Assembly (NCBI GenBank): GCA_009746045.1
Contig: RPFO01000175.1
Coordinates: forward strand, 4,261,794-4,325,793
Direction: 5' to 3'
From: Mesostigma viride
Lineage: Eukaryota; Streptophyta; Mesostigmatophyceae; Mesostigmatales; Mesostigmataceae
DNA length: 64,000 nt
Shown: positions 12,021-22,642 of the stretch, one piece after another
Layout of the letters: the number at the start of each line of letters is the position of its first letter
How positions within the stretch are numbered: the first letter of the stretch is position 1
The notes under the pieces: model-generated
Told to the model about the DNA's origin: nothing
Database searches by the model: none
What the model saw: only the letters and a program-made list of their open reading frames with translations
Position numbers and translations under genes: made by a program

Positions 12021-12628
12021 TGTTGCGTGCCGGCCCTTTAGGACGGACGCAACAATGGAATAAATTATATACTTTGGCTTGTTATCATAGTCCGTAGGAC
12101 TTTGGGACTTATTTCGGGACGTAATTTGGGAATCGTCCCTTAGTCAGGACTTTTGTATGGAACTATGATAGTTTGTGTGATTCGGGCCAGCTATTTTGGG
12201 CCTAGGTTGTTGTATGCGATCTTCTAGGGGCCGGTGCAGTCGCGCCGCGCTGCGTACCTTATAGCTGGTTGAGATATTGTACTCATGCGTGGATTCTGTA
12301 GGTGAGGGTCGATGTCGACCCGAGATATTGTGTGGACTGCATGCTTAGGAAGATCGGCGCCATGTCGGCGCCCTTTGCCAGCTTAGTGGCAGACCTAGGT
12401 GAAATTGGTCCGAGGACGAGAGTCTCGTCCTCTTGGTTTGATGAATGATAAGTGCGATGACGCCTACACATTAAACCTGGGGCAACTATCCATTTGTAAT
12501 TGGTCTTGCTAGCCATTATAAGTGTGTATCAATTAGCTTGGCGTCAAGCCGCGATGCCAGATATCTCACGACCCCAGTCGTGAAGCGCAATCTGCATTAG
12601 GCTACCTTGATTATTCCTAATTCCGGCA
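12021..12628 (+). repeat. Probable 3' LTR of the chromovirus
   Basis: It follows the polypurine tract and starts either at TGTTGCG (12021) or at TGCCGG (12028). The sequence CCGGCA at 12623–12628 is the inverse of TGCCGG and would be the LTR end. An AT-rich AATAAATTATATAC box lies near 12059. The partner LTR is outside the window, so the limits are inferred. TGAAG at 12629–12633 would be the target copy. The recombinase frame becomes open at 12632, right after this boundary. Confidence 0.55.
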
Positions 12629-12961
12629 TGAAGGATCTTTCGCTACGTCACTCAGGCTAGGGACCTGGGTTGGCACGTAACACTCAGCGGGAAGAATCTC
12701 CCGCCAACTCGATACAACTATCACGATGTCAGATTCGTGAACGACGAGAGCGAGATAGGAGCACACGAGAACGCGTTCATCGTCCCCGAGAACCGGTTCG
12801 TAATTCGACAACACAAAATGGCGAAAGACCTCGGGCCAATCGATTTCGTCGTCCCGCCGTCGATGAAAGCGTTTCGAGACATCCTCAAAGCCCGCTCGAT
12901 GAATGGGAAATGGTTATTCCCGGCCGGCAGAGGACGGGGGCATATCAGCAAGTCCGCGTTT
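12629..12961 (+). pseudogene. Tyrosine recombinase, middle fragment (truncated by chromovirus, split by copia 2)
   Basis: The frame is open from just after the chromovirus LTR and reads through HKMAKDLGPIDFVVP (candidate beta-hairpin Lys of the catalytic domain), PSMKAFRDILKARSMNGKWLFP and GRGRGHISKSAF, the usual lead-in to the Arg/His box of tyrosine recombinases. It is interrupted by the LTR of copia element 2 at 12962 and resumes in frame at 20978. The N-terminal DNA-binding part and the first catalytic Arg would lie left of the chromovirus, beyond the window. The family call is by motif pattern; it could be a Crypton-like, virophage-like or other integrase. Confidence 0.7.
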
Positions 12962-13657
12962 AGTTAAACGTTCTTAGCACACGCAATGTGAAGGATATGG
13001 TTGCAATGCAGCAATGTGTGAATATGGTTGGAAACGGAGCTTTGTTAAATTGGATAATATTACAGCGCTCACACACTTGAGGCTTGTACACGCGCTTGCC
13101 AAGTCAAGGCACAACACGTGAGGCGGGCTCGCAAGAGATGCCCATTTGGCACTGGCCTATTGTTTATATACTTGTGCACTGTGCTTGCTAGTCCTGAGCA
13201 GCCTAGGAGGCCTGCTCAGTAATAACACCCCCGGTACAGTATTCACTACCTGTACAGCGCCCAGCTCCTATACAGTAGGTCTGCCATACAGGCACAGTGA
13301 CCACAGAGCACAGTCCACAGTGACTATTGCATCTGCACCTAGAAGTCCAGGACTAAGCCTGCGGTACCAACAGACCACAGGTTAAGGTTCCTATTTCCTG
13401 CGTACGACGTATTAATCCAATACCGTCGTAGGTACAGCACCTAATTCCTGTCAGCCCAGGAATTACTGTCGACCCCATATGTCGTCGGCAAATATTCACG
13501 TCCGACTTAGAAGAACAGCCGGCTCGCGCTCGCGCGCGACCGGGAAGTCGGAACGCCATAACTTTCTTGATACTTGTCGGAATGAACTCGTTCCGGTGCC
13601 GCTGGAATCGCAGAGATATGCCGAATCAGGATCACGCCAATGCGCTTGGCGTTAACT
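12962..13657 (-). repeat. 3' LTR of copia element 2
   Basis: This 696-bp copy matches 20279–20972 with a few indels and substitutions (e.g. TTAAACG versus TTAACG, AATATTAC versus AATTTAC). On the - strand a purine-rich run (AAGAAAAGAAAGGATTGG) immediately precedes it, the expected polypurine tract. Confidence 0.93.
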
Positions 13658-14405
13658 CCAATCCTTTCTTTTCTTGAGCTGTAGCAGCTCACACAAGTCT
13701 ACATACAAACACACACAATGGGTACTGGATATCCTCCCCAGACTACAAGTCACAACCCGCTGGGCATGACAGTCAGCTTGGATTCCTTATTATATGTACA
13801 TAGCACCCATACTGGCTCAGGAGCACAAACAAATTACAATGAGTCCCTATCCCTTCACGGGAGGCTCGTTGTGTTACCCATGTACAAGAGGTTGGCCAAC
13901 TGTGGCAGCCCATAGGTGTTCAGCTAAGAACTTGAGAAGTATGTACAACCTTCAGGACCTTAGGCGAAACCCCACAGATCACCCACAACAGCTCATCAGA
14001 AAACATTGCTGACCCCCAGACGGGAGTCGGCGCCGGTCTGCTGCCCCTTATCGAACCAGACACAACATCTACGCGAAGCACATGCAAAACACAAGCTCCC
14101 ATACTCGTTCCAACCGTGGAAAATCAGGGGACCTGTCGCCACCTCACCAGCATGGTGGATGGGTCAGCCAGTCCGTGAAACTCCGCCTTAAGACGGCACC
14201 AGGGAATCGAACCCCGCCCACAAACCACAGATCTGGGGAAACCTCAGACTGAGATGAAAACCCCAGATAGACATCTCTCCATCAGAGACAATGTCAGACA
14301 TTCCCACACCAGAGACATGTCTCACCCCTCAAGGTGTGCTCAGGATTATGTACAATCAAGCTCCCAGCCTGATATCCAGAGACTTAAGCACCCAGCTCTC
14401 AGCTT
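13658..14405 (-). other. 3' non-coding region of copia element 2
   Basis: This stretch lies between the pol stop and the polypurine tract/3' LTR. I find no convincing ORF or RNA gene. Confidence 0.6.
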
Positions 14406-17400
14406 TTAGACAGATAGACCGACTTGACAGTCAGCATTCATGAGCTTCCTCAGTACATTGTACTGGGCTGGGGCCTTGTGTGGCAGCTTTGTCAATGCAT
14501 CAGCAGGGTTCTCCTCGCCAGGGATATGCTTCAAGTCAACCAAACTGGCCAACTCCTTCAGCAACAAATAATCCAGGTCCCGGCTCCTGGCCAGCTGCTT
14601 GTGAACAAACTGGACCATACCCATGCTGTCTGTTAGCAACAACGTCTCCATCTGCAAGGTCCAAGGGGTAACTGAAGCCAGCTCCAGCATTAACTCCTTT
14701 ATGTACAGGCTGGACTGGATCCCCTCGCATATGGCCCTGCATTCTGCCACATCTGAACTGATACAGACCCTCTTCTGCAGTCTGCTGTACCAGCTGAACA
14801 AACTTGCCCTGCTCTGATAAAAAGCAAACAGAGCAGCAGATCTCCCCCTGACCTTGGTAACCTGGCGAGCATCCATGGAACTGTCAACAAAGATCTCCAA
14901 GGTGATAGGCTGGGCAAAGTCAATCCCAGACAAAATCAGATCAGGGGTACTCTCCACCAACCGGGCTATGACTCGAGGCTTCTCATCCTCAAGCACCTCA
15001 TCAGGCATTCTGCTATGGACCATCAAAGACGGACCACAGATGCTGGCAAACCAGGCCCACATGCCTCTCAACTCAGGTCCTGCAGCCTGGGTGATCTTCT
15101 CTGGCAAGGCCTTCACAATGGTCTGTTTATAATCTCCTCCAGCCTGAAGCCTGATACTCCACTCCCCGTCCCTCCTGAACAGGGTAGCCTGCATTCCACA
15201 GAACACTACAGGCTTGTTGGGCTCCTGCCACAGCTCCTTGCCCAGTGAAAACTTGCCACTGATGACAGGAATAAACTTCTTCAGCCAGGTCGTGGGGGCT
15301 AGCAAATGCAGATCATCTCCATGCAAACTAGCATACACTGGCAGACCCTCCCATTGGGCCAGCAGCAAACAGGGATCAACTGAAGACACTCTCAAGCCAC
15401 ACTCACTGATCAGAGCTTCCTGCAGCGTGAGTCTCCAGATGATTGGGCTCGACCTGAGTCCTTCCAGGCCCTTCAGAATAACCAGGAATTGTTGATGCAG
15501 CTCCAGCTTCCAGATGGCAGGCACCTCAACACAGTAAGGCTCATCCTGCTTCCACACCCTCCTGGCCACTTCTGGATCAGATTTTAAAAATGCCCTCTTG
15601 AAGTCCAGCAGCACTGATGACATAGCTGCTCCCCTGTTCAGCAACCCCACGTAGAGACATAGCAAAATTCTCCATGTGTCGTGTAGCATCCCTGGCGTGT
15701 ATAGCTCCTCTCCTGGCAGACTCCCCGTGCCGTGATACTCATTCAGGACAGGCCTGACATGGGGCACTGATACCTCATCCACAACCTTCCTCTTCAGCAC
15801 AAATCTCAAAGCAAGCTTCCTTGATGCTGGGGGACGTCTGTCTGTTGGTGCAGCACACTCAAACTGCAACCACTCCTCCAATGCCTTGGAGAAGGCGAGC
15901 TTCCAAGCCTCAAACAAAGTAGGCGAGCTCATCTCTTGGACCAGCTGGTCATATGTCAAAGGAGAGTGTGCAGCAAGGCTCCTGTGAGTTATGCCAATAC
16001 TGCTGGGGTGCAACACAGCTGGAATCACCAAACTGGCCGCTGGGGGCACCTCCCCTTCATCCCATTTTACACCCTTGACCGGCTTGGCCCTGCACCTGAC
16101 TGGAAATGTTGTCCTGAAATTTTCTAGGGGAATCATCCCCCAGCCATCTCTTCTCAGAGCTGTAGCTCTGATAGAAATCCCAGGATTGCCCAGAAAATTC
16201 TGACCCAAAATCACAGGGCCATCATAGTCCTCTAGGACAAGGAAGGTCACATCCACACCCATGACAGGGGCAGTAACCTCTCCCAACACCCTTAGATGCG
16301 TCCTACCACTGAAATCAGACACCCAGGGGCAACTTGGTTCTCCGACCAGCAGTTCTCCTGTATGCTGAGGTCCCATGACAGAAACCTGTGCATTGGTATC
16401 TATCTCCATGGCAGCTACCTCAGGTTCATCCAACTGGACAAGCTTGGACACCTTAGGCTCCTTCTTGGCTCTTTGCAAAGCCTGTACAATATCTGATAGA
16501 CGCACACCCCTAGGCCTGGTGTCGGGCCGTTCCGGAGGTGCAGCCTGTCCGCCTGCTTGCCCAACCACCGTATGTGAAGGTACCCCAGGGGCCGGGCCAG
16601 GGTCACCCTGAGGGCTCGATACAGCTGTAGCACCCTGATCAGGAAGCTCCACGTCACCCCCGCCTTGTACACCAGCGGGCACCTGGAAGAGGTCTCCTTG
16701 ATTACCTCCCCGGGGACGGATCTTTGACCAGGACAGACGGTGCACTGCTTGGGAGCCATCAATGGCCACCCAGCACTTATGGCCAGCGGCTTCTACTCGG
16801 GTCACCACCCCATCATGCCAGCTGCCACGTTTCCCTGGAAAGCTTGGTTCCTTCCACACAACAACCTGTTGTCCAACGTTAGGTTCTAGGACACTCCAGC
16901 CCTTGTCTTTCTGCCTCAGCTTGAGGAACTTGGCCTCTAGCTTCTCCTTCCATGCCTGCTCAGCATCAGCTGGCAGCATCCTGGTATGCAGCATAAGAGG
17001 ATTGATGGCAATGTCACCAAAGAACATGGGAGTCCTCAGGTTCAGCCTGTCCTCCACAGAACGTAGCCATGCAGATGTCACAATGGCAGATGACGTCCTT
17101 GGAATCCTCTCCACCAGCAGCACAGTCTTGATCTCTTGGATGGCTCTCTCCACCACCCCTTGCTGGCCGTGGCTCTCCCTGGGTGTAATCAGCAACTCTG
17201 GAAACTCTGGCAGGTTCTCACAGCACTCAAACTGAATGTCACACTGCAACAACTCCAACCCAGGGTACCTGCTCCTTGTCAACTTCAGAGCAGCAATCAA
17301 TGTAGGCTTCTCCATGTCAGGCAGGATCTCTAGGGTCTTGTACTTGGTATATCTGTCCACTGCCACCAGCAGCTTCAAACCCCTGATTCTCTGAATATCT

Positions 17401-17963
17401 ACCTGCACATGGCCTGGCTGCAAAATAGGAGTCCTGGCATGAGACTGCTTGGGCTTTCTAGCAACTAGCCTGCACTTGCAAGCTTGAGCAACCTGTTGGC
17501 AGATGGAGTACAACTCACTTCCTCCCAGCCGTCTAGCAACTTGCAAAGACTGAGCTGCATGGCCAAACATGGTATGCAACCTTGAGGCAATGTCATACAA
17601 GAGAGAAAACCTTTTATTGTCATTATTAGCACTCAAGGTATGTACAGATCCCTTATGTACAGGAGGCACCAGGGTCGTGCCTGTCAGACTGTCTCCAGCC
17701 CTATCCTCATCCTGACCATCCTGTGCCAGTCCTGCACGGTCAGAATGCTTCTGAGATCCACCTGGGTCCACATCACCAGGTCCTACCTCAGGCTCAGCAC
17801 CGCCATGGCGGGCACGTTGGCGAGTAACCACTGCAGCTACAGCTGGCATACTCTCTGTGGTAACCAAGCTTGCCCCATCGTGTCCAATAGGCTCTTTCAC
17901 TAGAGCATGGGGCTGCCCCTCACTGCTGTCACTAGCAGCTTCATTACACACCCCTGGGGGCAC
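14406..17963 (-). CDS. pol of copia element 2: integrase–protease–RT–RNase H
   Basis: An uninterrupted 1185-codon frame. After about 120 low-complexity residues comes a His/Cys-rich pre-integrase (HTMFGHAAQ...CKCRL). The integrase core follows with candidate catalytic residues in QVDIQRIR (about residue 186), LQCDIQFE (about 240) and GVVERAIQEI (about 268). A retropepsin-like domain follows at about residues 515–600, with DTNAQVSVMG and the paired VILGQNFLG motif. RT spans about 690–960: LLDFKRAFLK, GLEGLRSSPIIW, and the metal-binding box SLHGDD in place of YVDD. RNase H ends the protein (FVDSSMDARQ, DVAECRAI, LLTDSMGM, HIPGEENPADALTK). Canonical copia places protease before integrase; here it lies between integrase and RT. 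Gag is in another frame upstream, so pol expression needs a frameshift or a separate start. Confidence 0.93.
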   Translation of the reverse strand: MPPGVCNEAASDSSEGQPHALVKEPIGHDGASLVTTESMPAVAAVVTRQRARHGGAEPEVGPGDVDPGGSQKHSDRAGLAQDGQDEDRAGDSLTGTTLVPPVHKGSVHTLSANNDNKRFSLLYDIASRLHTMFGHAAQSLQVARRLGGSELYSICQQVAQACKCRLVARKPKQSHARTPILQPGHVQVDIQRIRGLKLLVAVDRYTKYKTLEILPDMEKPTLIAALKLTRSRYPGLELLQCDIQFECCENLPEFPELLITPRESHGQQGVVERAIQEIKTVLLVERIPRTSSAIVTSAWLRSVEDRLNLRTPMFFGDIAINPLMLHTRMLPADAEQAWKEKLEAKFLKLRQKDKGWSVLEPNVGQQVVVWKEPSFPGKRGSWHDGVVTRVEAAGHKCWVAIDGSQAVHRLSWSKIRPRGGNQGDLFQVPAGVQGGGDVELPDQGATAVSSPQGDPGPAPGVPSHTVVGQAGGQAAPPERPDTRPRGVRLSDIVQALQRAKKEPKVSKLVQLDEPEVAAMEIDTNAQVSVMGPQHTGELLVGEPSCPWVSDFSGRTHLRVLGEVTAPVMGVDVTFLVLEDYDGPVILGQNFLGNPGISIRATALRRDGWGMIPLENFRTTFPVRCRAKPVKGVKWDEGEVPPAASLVIPAVLHPSSIGITHRSLAAHSPLTYDQLVQEMSSPTLFEAWKLAFSKALEEWLQFECAAPTDRRPPASRKLALRFVLKRKVVDEVSVPHVRPVLNEYHGTGSLPGEELYTPGMLHDTWRILLCLYVGLLNRGAAMSSVLLDFKRAFLKSDPEVARRVWKQDEPYCVEVPAIWKLELHQQFLVILKGLEGLRSSPIIWRLTLQEALISECGLRVSSVDPCLLLAQWEGLPVYASLHGDDLHLLAPTTWLKKFIPVISGKFSLGKELWQEPNKPVVFCGMQATLFRRDGEWSIRLQAGGDYKQTIVKALPEKITQAAGPELRGMWAWFASICGPSLMVHSRMPDEVLEDEKPRVIARLVESTPDLILSGIDFAQPITLEIFVDSSMDARQVTKVRGRSAALFAFYQSRASLFSWYSRLQKRVCISSDVAECRAICEGIQSSLYIKELMLELASVTPWTLQMETLLLTDSMGMVQFVHKQLARSRDLDYLLLKELASLVDLKHIPGEENPADALTKLPHKAPAQYNVLRKLMNADCQVGLSV

Positions 17964-17996
17964 CCTCCAGGGTTCAGGGATGTGTGCAGGCTCAAG

Positions 17997-20185
17997 TCAA
18001 TGATCAGCAGCCTTGCCCTTGCCCTTGTCCTGGGATGGACCAGCCTTGTCCTTGCTGCCACCCTGAGCTGGCTTGCTCTGACCTTCCTGCCTCAGGTACG
18101 AGGGACACTCATTCCTGAAGTGACCCTTCCCCTGGCAGAAATAACATTCCACCTGACTGATGTCCCGTGAGGTCCCACTGCTGGGCCCAGCCTTGGGAGG
18201 ACCACCCACCCTCTTGAAGTCAAACTGGGACTGTGGATGTCCCGACTTCGGCGGGGTCCCCCGTCCAGCCCTTCTGTCACGCCCCCTCCTGGACCTTCCT
18301 CGACCCCTTGAAGAGGTCTCAGGCCCTCTCGAGGCGCTGGGCCCCCGTGGCCCGATCCCCTCATGGACTTAACCGTGGGTTCAGTGGCCTCCTCATCACC
18401 CTGACGAGGGCGCTTACCACCCACGTACTTGCCGCTGAAACACTCATACAACTGGTCCGTCATGGCTGCCCAGCCATGGACCTGTCGCATGTGGATGGTC
18501 ACATTATCCATGGTGACCGGATCCAGCTGCAGCGACTTGAGAAAGTCGCCCATGGCCATCCGATCTGCGACGAAGAAGCCCTTGGCCATGGCGTCCTCCC
18601 TCAGCTTGACGAAGTCTTCAAAGGCGTGGACCACTAGTTGCCCCTTGATGGGCTTGTAGTCCAGGTATTCTTGCTTCAGGTGGGACCCATCTATGGTCCT
18701 CTTGTCACTCAGGAACGACCTGAGTCGCGTCATAAACGCCGTCCAGGTGTCCCCCGCCGCGTGTCGCTCCCGAACAAACTTGAACAGCCGTCTCGCCGAC
18801 TGCCTTATGTAGGCACTAGACGCCAGGATGCGAAGCTTGTCACCGGTGTATATCTCCGTGTACAAGTTCATGTCCTCTAACATCCTCTCAGCATCCCGGG
18901 GCTGCCAATTGTCCTTGATGGACTGAAACTGGCCTAGCACCGCGTGCCCCTCAGCAACGTTGGTCGCTTAGGCGCCGCTTGATCTGCGGCTGGCGCGTTC
19001 TGCCCGCCCTGCGATCCTTGGCTCTGATTATCTGGCACCTCAGCCTGGTCTCCCAGCGCCTGGCCGTCCCCGCGTCCATCGCGTCCACCGCGTCCATCCA
19101 TCCCAGCGCCGCGCCGTCCGAAGCCCATAAAGCCCGCTTGTTGGTTGATAGCTCCATCATCCATGATGGCCTCTGTTCAGATCTGCTACAGCCAGCCAAG
19201 TGGCCAAGCAGCAATTAAAGCAATATAAGCTACTGAACAAGAAAGGAAAGTGCCAAGTGTTACCACTCAGGCAAGACCACCACGGCTGGCCCCAGGCGCG
19301 TCCTGGTTCTCCTTGTCGCTGTCGTCGTCGCTGTCGCTCACCACAATCAGCTCTGGCACCCTGCTCCCTGCTGCGCCGTCGTCGACCCGCTGTCGGCCCG
19401 CGATGACTGAATCGTCACCGTTGGTAAAGTAGACAGGTGACAACCCGTCGTTGGCACCTCGCGGATTGTATCTTGGCACCTCGTGGTCGCCAAGTGTCTC
19501 GTCGCCTAGCCCAGCGACACCCCCTGCTCCTACCTCAAGGTCACTATCGTACCCAAGAGGTGCAAACTCCTCCCAACGCGTCACACGAACGCGAAGGGGC
19601 GGGGGCAGTTCCTGAAAAGGAACTCTTACTCGCTCGGAAACCTGCCGACTCTTGTCGCGCGCTGTCCTCCGGCGATGGCTTCCGCTGTCGCCCCGACCTC
19701 TGCAAGCCGCCTGTATGCTCCGCTCCGCGTCGTTCACGCCTAACTGGCCCCGCTGCAACACCCTCGTCGCCGATGCCGCCTGCGAAAGCACGTGGTACTC
19801 CCGCGCCCGCTACTGTCGGTACAAACTCGTGTCGCCCTGCGCCAGCTGCCTCCGCAACCTCGCCTCGCCTTGCTGCCAACTCCGTCCGCACTCGCTCTGC
19901 TACTGCAGTAATCACCGTCTGGATGCCGACCAACCCGTGAAGCTCCTGCTCAAGGTCGTCGATGCTCCGGTGCTCCGGAATGACGATGGTTTGTACGTGT
20001 CGCAGAATTCGCTCCCAATCTTCGACCTGGTCGTCGACGAATTGCACGAAGCTGCGATTTACAGGCGGACGATCTGCAAGCAATAAAGATAGATCCCGAA
20101 CGACACGGCGTAATTCAGGAGAAATCGAACCCCCAGCAGACTGCCGAAACCGGAAATCCTGCTGCCGTTGTTCCTCCTGCACCAT
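17997..20185 (-). pseudogene. gag region of copia element 2 (frame breaks)
   Basis: From 20185 an acidic N-terminal part reads to about 19790, continues in another frame to 19267 (ending in a Ser/Asp-rich VVSDSDDDSDKEN patch), then a Gly/Asp-rich link (19164–18934). The 18940–18300 segment is a helical capsid-like domain (MLEDMNLYTEIYTGDKLRILASS..., ending DQLYECFSGKYVGG). A final frame at 18209–17997 has a zinc knuckle, CYFCQGKGHFRNEC (CX2CX4HX4C), and a lysine-rich tail. Frame changes near 19790, 19200 and 18300 mean it is either broken or read by frameshifting. Pol starts 34 nt beyond the gag stop. Confidence 0.75.
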
Positions 20186-20278
20186 TCACCACCGGACGAG
20201 CTCCTCGCGTCGTCAACGCTGCACACCGCAACCGGCAACGACCCTCCTGGCCGTTCCGCTGAGACTGGTTGTAATTTG

Positions 20279-20972
20279 AGTTAACGTTCTTAGCACACGC
20301 AATGTGAAGGATATGGTTGCAATGCAGCAATGTGTGAATATGGTTGGAAACGGAGCTTTGTTAAATCGGATAATTTACAGCGCTCACACACTTGAGGCTT
20401 GTACACGCGCTTGCCAAGTCAAGGCACAACACGTGAGGCGGGCTCGCAAGAGATGCCCATTTGGCACTGGCCTATTGTTTATATACTTGTGCACTGTGCT
20501 TGCTAGTCCTGAGCAGCCTAGGAGGCCTGCTCAGTAATAACACCCCCGGTACAGTATTCACTACCTGTACAGCGCCCAGCTCCTATACAGTAGGTCTGCC
20601 ATACAGGCACAGTGACCACAGAGCACAGTCCACAGTGACTATTGCATCTGCACCTAGAAGTCCAGGACTAAGCCTGCGGTACCAACAGACCACAGGTTAA
20701 GGTTCCTATTTCCTGCGTACGACGTATTAATCCAATACCGTCGTAGGTACAGCACCTAATTCCTGTCAGCCCAGGAATTACTGTCGACCCCATATGTCGT
20801 CGGCAAATATTCACGTCCGACTTAGAAGAACAGCCGGCTCGCGCTCGCGCGCGACCGGGAAGTCGGAACGCCATAACTTTCTTGATACTTGTCGGAATGA
20901 ACTCGTTCCGGTGCCGCTGGAATCGCAGAGATATGCCGAATCAGGATCACGCCAATGCGCTTGGCGTTAACT
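20279..20972 (-). repeat. 5' LTR of copia element 2
   Basis: A 694-bp LTR in - orientation, followed on its outer side by CGTTT (20973–20977). It is the partner of 12962–13657. Confidence 0.93.
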
Positions 20973-21190
20973 CGTTTGGCGAGCGGTACCGCGCGATTTA
21001 TCACGGAATCCTTAACACTCGGCGGGCGTTCGTCACGGCGTTCGTTAAGCGAGCGACGTCAGCGGAACGGATCAAACTTGCAAAGGGGATGGCGCACTCC
21101 CCGGGTATGGCGATCCGGTACGAGCGGAACGATCAATTGGATCCCGTGATGTTGGAGAAAGCTAGAAACATGGACGATGAAGACGTTTGA
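20973..21190 (+). pseudogene. Tyrosine recombinase, C-terminal fragment
   Basis: After the CGTTT copy, the recombinase frame left at 12961 resumes at 20978. The segment contains GILNTRRAFVTAF (Arg of the HxxR-like box; the usual His is not obvious) and KGMAHSPGMAIRYERN, which fits the conserved GHs...Y block with Tyr as nucleophile. It ends with an acidic tail and a TGA at 21188–21190. The two fragments together account for the C-terminal catalytic half. A stop-proximal hairpin follows at 21232. The gene lies about 200 bp upstream of, and in the same orientation as, the primase-helicase gene, suggesting they belong to one mobile element. Confidence 0.7.
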
Positions 21191-21231
21191 CCAAATCTGT
21201 CGGCTGTCGCTATCTGAAATAGAATTGTCGC

Positions 21232-21254
21232 CTTTTAATACGTAGTATTAAAAG
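21232..21254 (+). terminator. Hairpin 3' of the recombinase gene
   Basis: Perfect inverted repeat CTTTTAATAC / GTATTAAAAG with a 3-base loop, 42 bases after the recombinase stop and followed by a T-rich run. Such 3' hairpins mark transcript ends in some large DNA viruses and virophages; that role here is inference. Confidence 0.4.
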
Positions 21255-21392
21255 TCCCGGGTTTTTTGGCTATCGAGAGAGTTGAATTGTATTATTGATT
21301 AATAAAATCCGTTTCCTTTCCCATCAAGAAAATCCAATCTCGTTTCGGCCAGAAAATAAAATCTAAGCCTACAGGTATACACAACTTTGATC

Positions 21393-22642
21393 ATGACCGC
21401 GTCCGTCTACACTGGAGCGAAATTGACCAGAACCGTCCACGGTCGAACGTGGTTTGGTGGGTCGAGGGTCGACGGCAAGGGGCCGAAGGACCGCTGCATC
21501 GAGGCCGCAAACGAGGCCGGGCATTCCTACATTGCTGCCCGGGATATCGGCCGCGGACCGAAAGAGTACACACACTACCGAGACGCTGAACAATTCGCGG
21601 CGATTCGCGAGGAATGCATGCGGAATGTCCGGACGCGGACACTGAACGAGGTCATTCGCCCAGACCAGCCGTCGTGGGTATACGTCGATCTCGACGACCG
21701 CGTGGGAACGGACCGCGAGCGTATCGACTATCCGCGCCATTTCAAGCGACTGCACGATGCGTTCGTGTTTGATGTTCTAGGGATCGAGCCAGAACGGTTC
21801 CAATACAACGTCTCGACAGCGACACGCGAGAAGGATGGCTTCATCAAGATTTCGTATCATATCGTTGTCCGCGGGCTGGTACTGGCTGACATCGACGCGA
21901 GACAGTATTGGTGCCAGACCTTTACTCGATACATCCGCGAGCATCTGCTGGACCCCGACTCGTCTCTCTACACTGACGCCAACATGCTCCTAAGCACCGA
22001 GCACGCTTCGGCGTACATGGAGCAGAACATTGAAGAGATGCTGGCTAACCCCGGCGATTTTTATGACAACAAGGAGATCCAGCTAATGGTCGATGATCAC
22101 ATTTATGGTAAGGACTGGTGCTTCAGAGCCGTTGGCATGCACAAATACGGGGACACGAACACTCTTGCGAGTCTCAGGATATGCGAAGGGTGTGACGACG
22201 TTTGCGAACACTCGGTCATCGTCTACCCCACGAACAATCTCGACGACGCCGAGATAGTAAGCGCTCCGGCTTCGTGGTACGCACAGAAAGGATCGGATCG
22301 CAAAAAGGCATCCCAGTACAGTCCTCGCGGGCACGGGGCAGGCAGCGAGCAAATCGCGAGGTCGATCGAGGCAATGGCGAAGGTTTCGCCGGGTAGTCGG
22401 ATCATCAATGTCGAGGAGCACGCCGGGGAGGACGGCCGGACATACTACATGTCCCGCTGGACCGTCGACCCAGTAGTGCCGTGTATCGTGTGCAAGAAGG
22501 ATCGCCCCCATAAGAGCGCTGGTCACGGTCCGAGGGTGTGCGAGTACTCGGACGAAAGGGTCACCTACTCATGTTGGAAGAAGGGCCCCAAGCACGCGGA
22601 GTGTATCATGGACAGGCGCGAGTTCGTCGCGGAGAGTGTCCC
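21393..22642 (+). pseudogene. Primase part of a primase–helicase gene (archaeo-eukaryotic primase with zinc-binding tail)
   Basis: The ATG at 21393 opens a frame of about 417 codons before the foldback insertion. WVYVDLDDR (about residue 104) fits the metal-binding hhDhD motif and IKISYHIVV (about 160) the SxH motif of archaeo-eukaryotic primases. KDWCFRAVGMHKYGD resembles the next conserved strand region. A C-terminal CIVCKKDRPHKSAGH...C...C cluster resembles the zinc-binding tail of UL52/NCLDV-type primases. The frame ends artificially at 22650 because the insert supplies a stop. Excising the insert and one GTCCC copy continues the frame into the helicase. The protein would prime and possibly extend DNA synthesis for the mobile element. 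Confidence 0.75.
22638..22642. other. Target-site duplication of the foldback element, left (GTCCC)
   Basis: GTCCC at 22638–22642 is repeated exactly at 23347–23351 immediately outside the other end of the palindrome. Confidence 0.9.

Larger units (their letters stand above)
12962..20972 (-). mobile_element. Ty1/copia-type LTR retrotransposon, copy 2 (pol intact)
   Basis: Near-identical LTRs (12962–13657 and 20279–20972) flank an 8.0-kb element transcribed from the - strand. The target duplication CGTTT lies at 12957–12961 and 20973–20977 inside the recombinase gene. The LTRs differ by only a few bases, indicating a recent insertion. Pol is one open frame of 1185 codons. The ends are AGTTAA...TTAACT. 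Confidence 0.95.
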
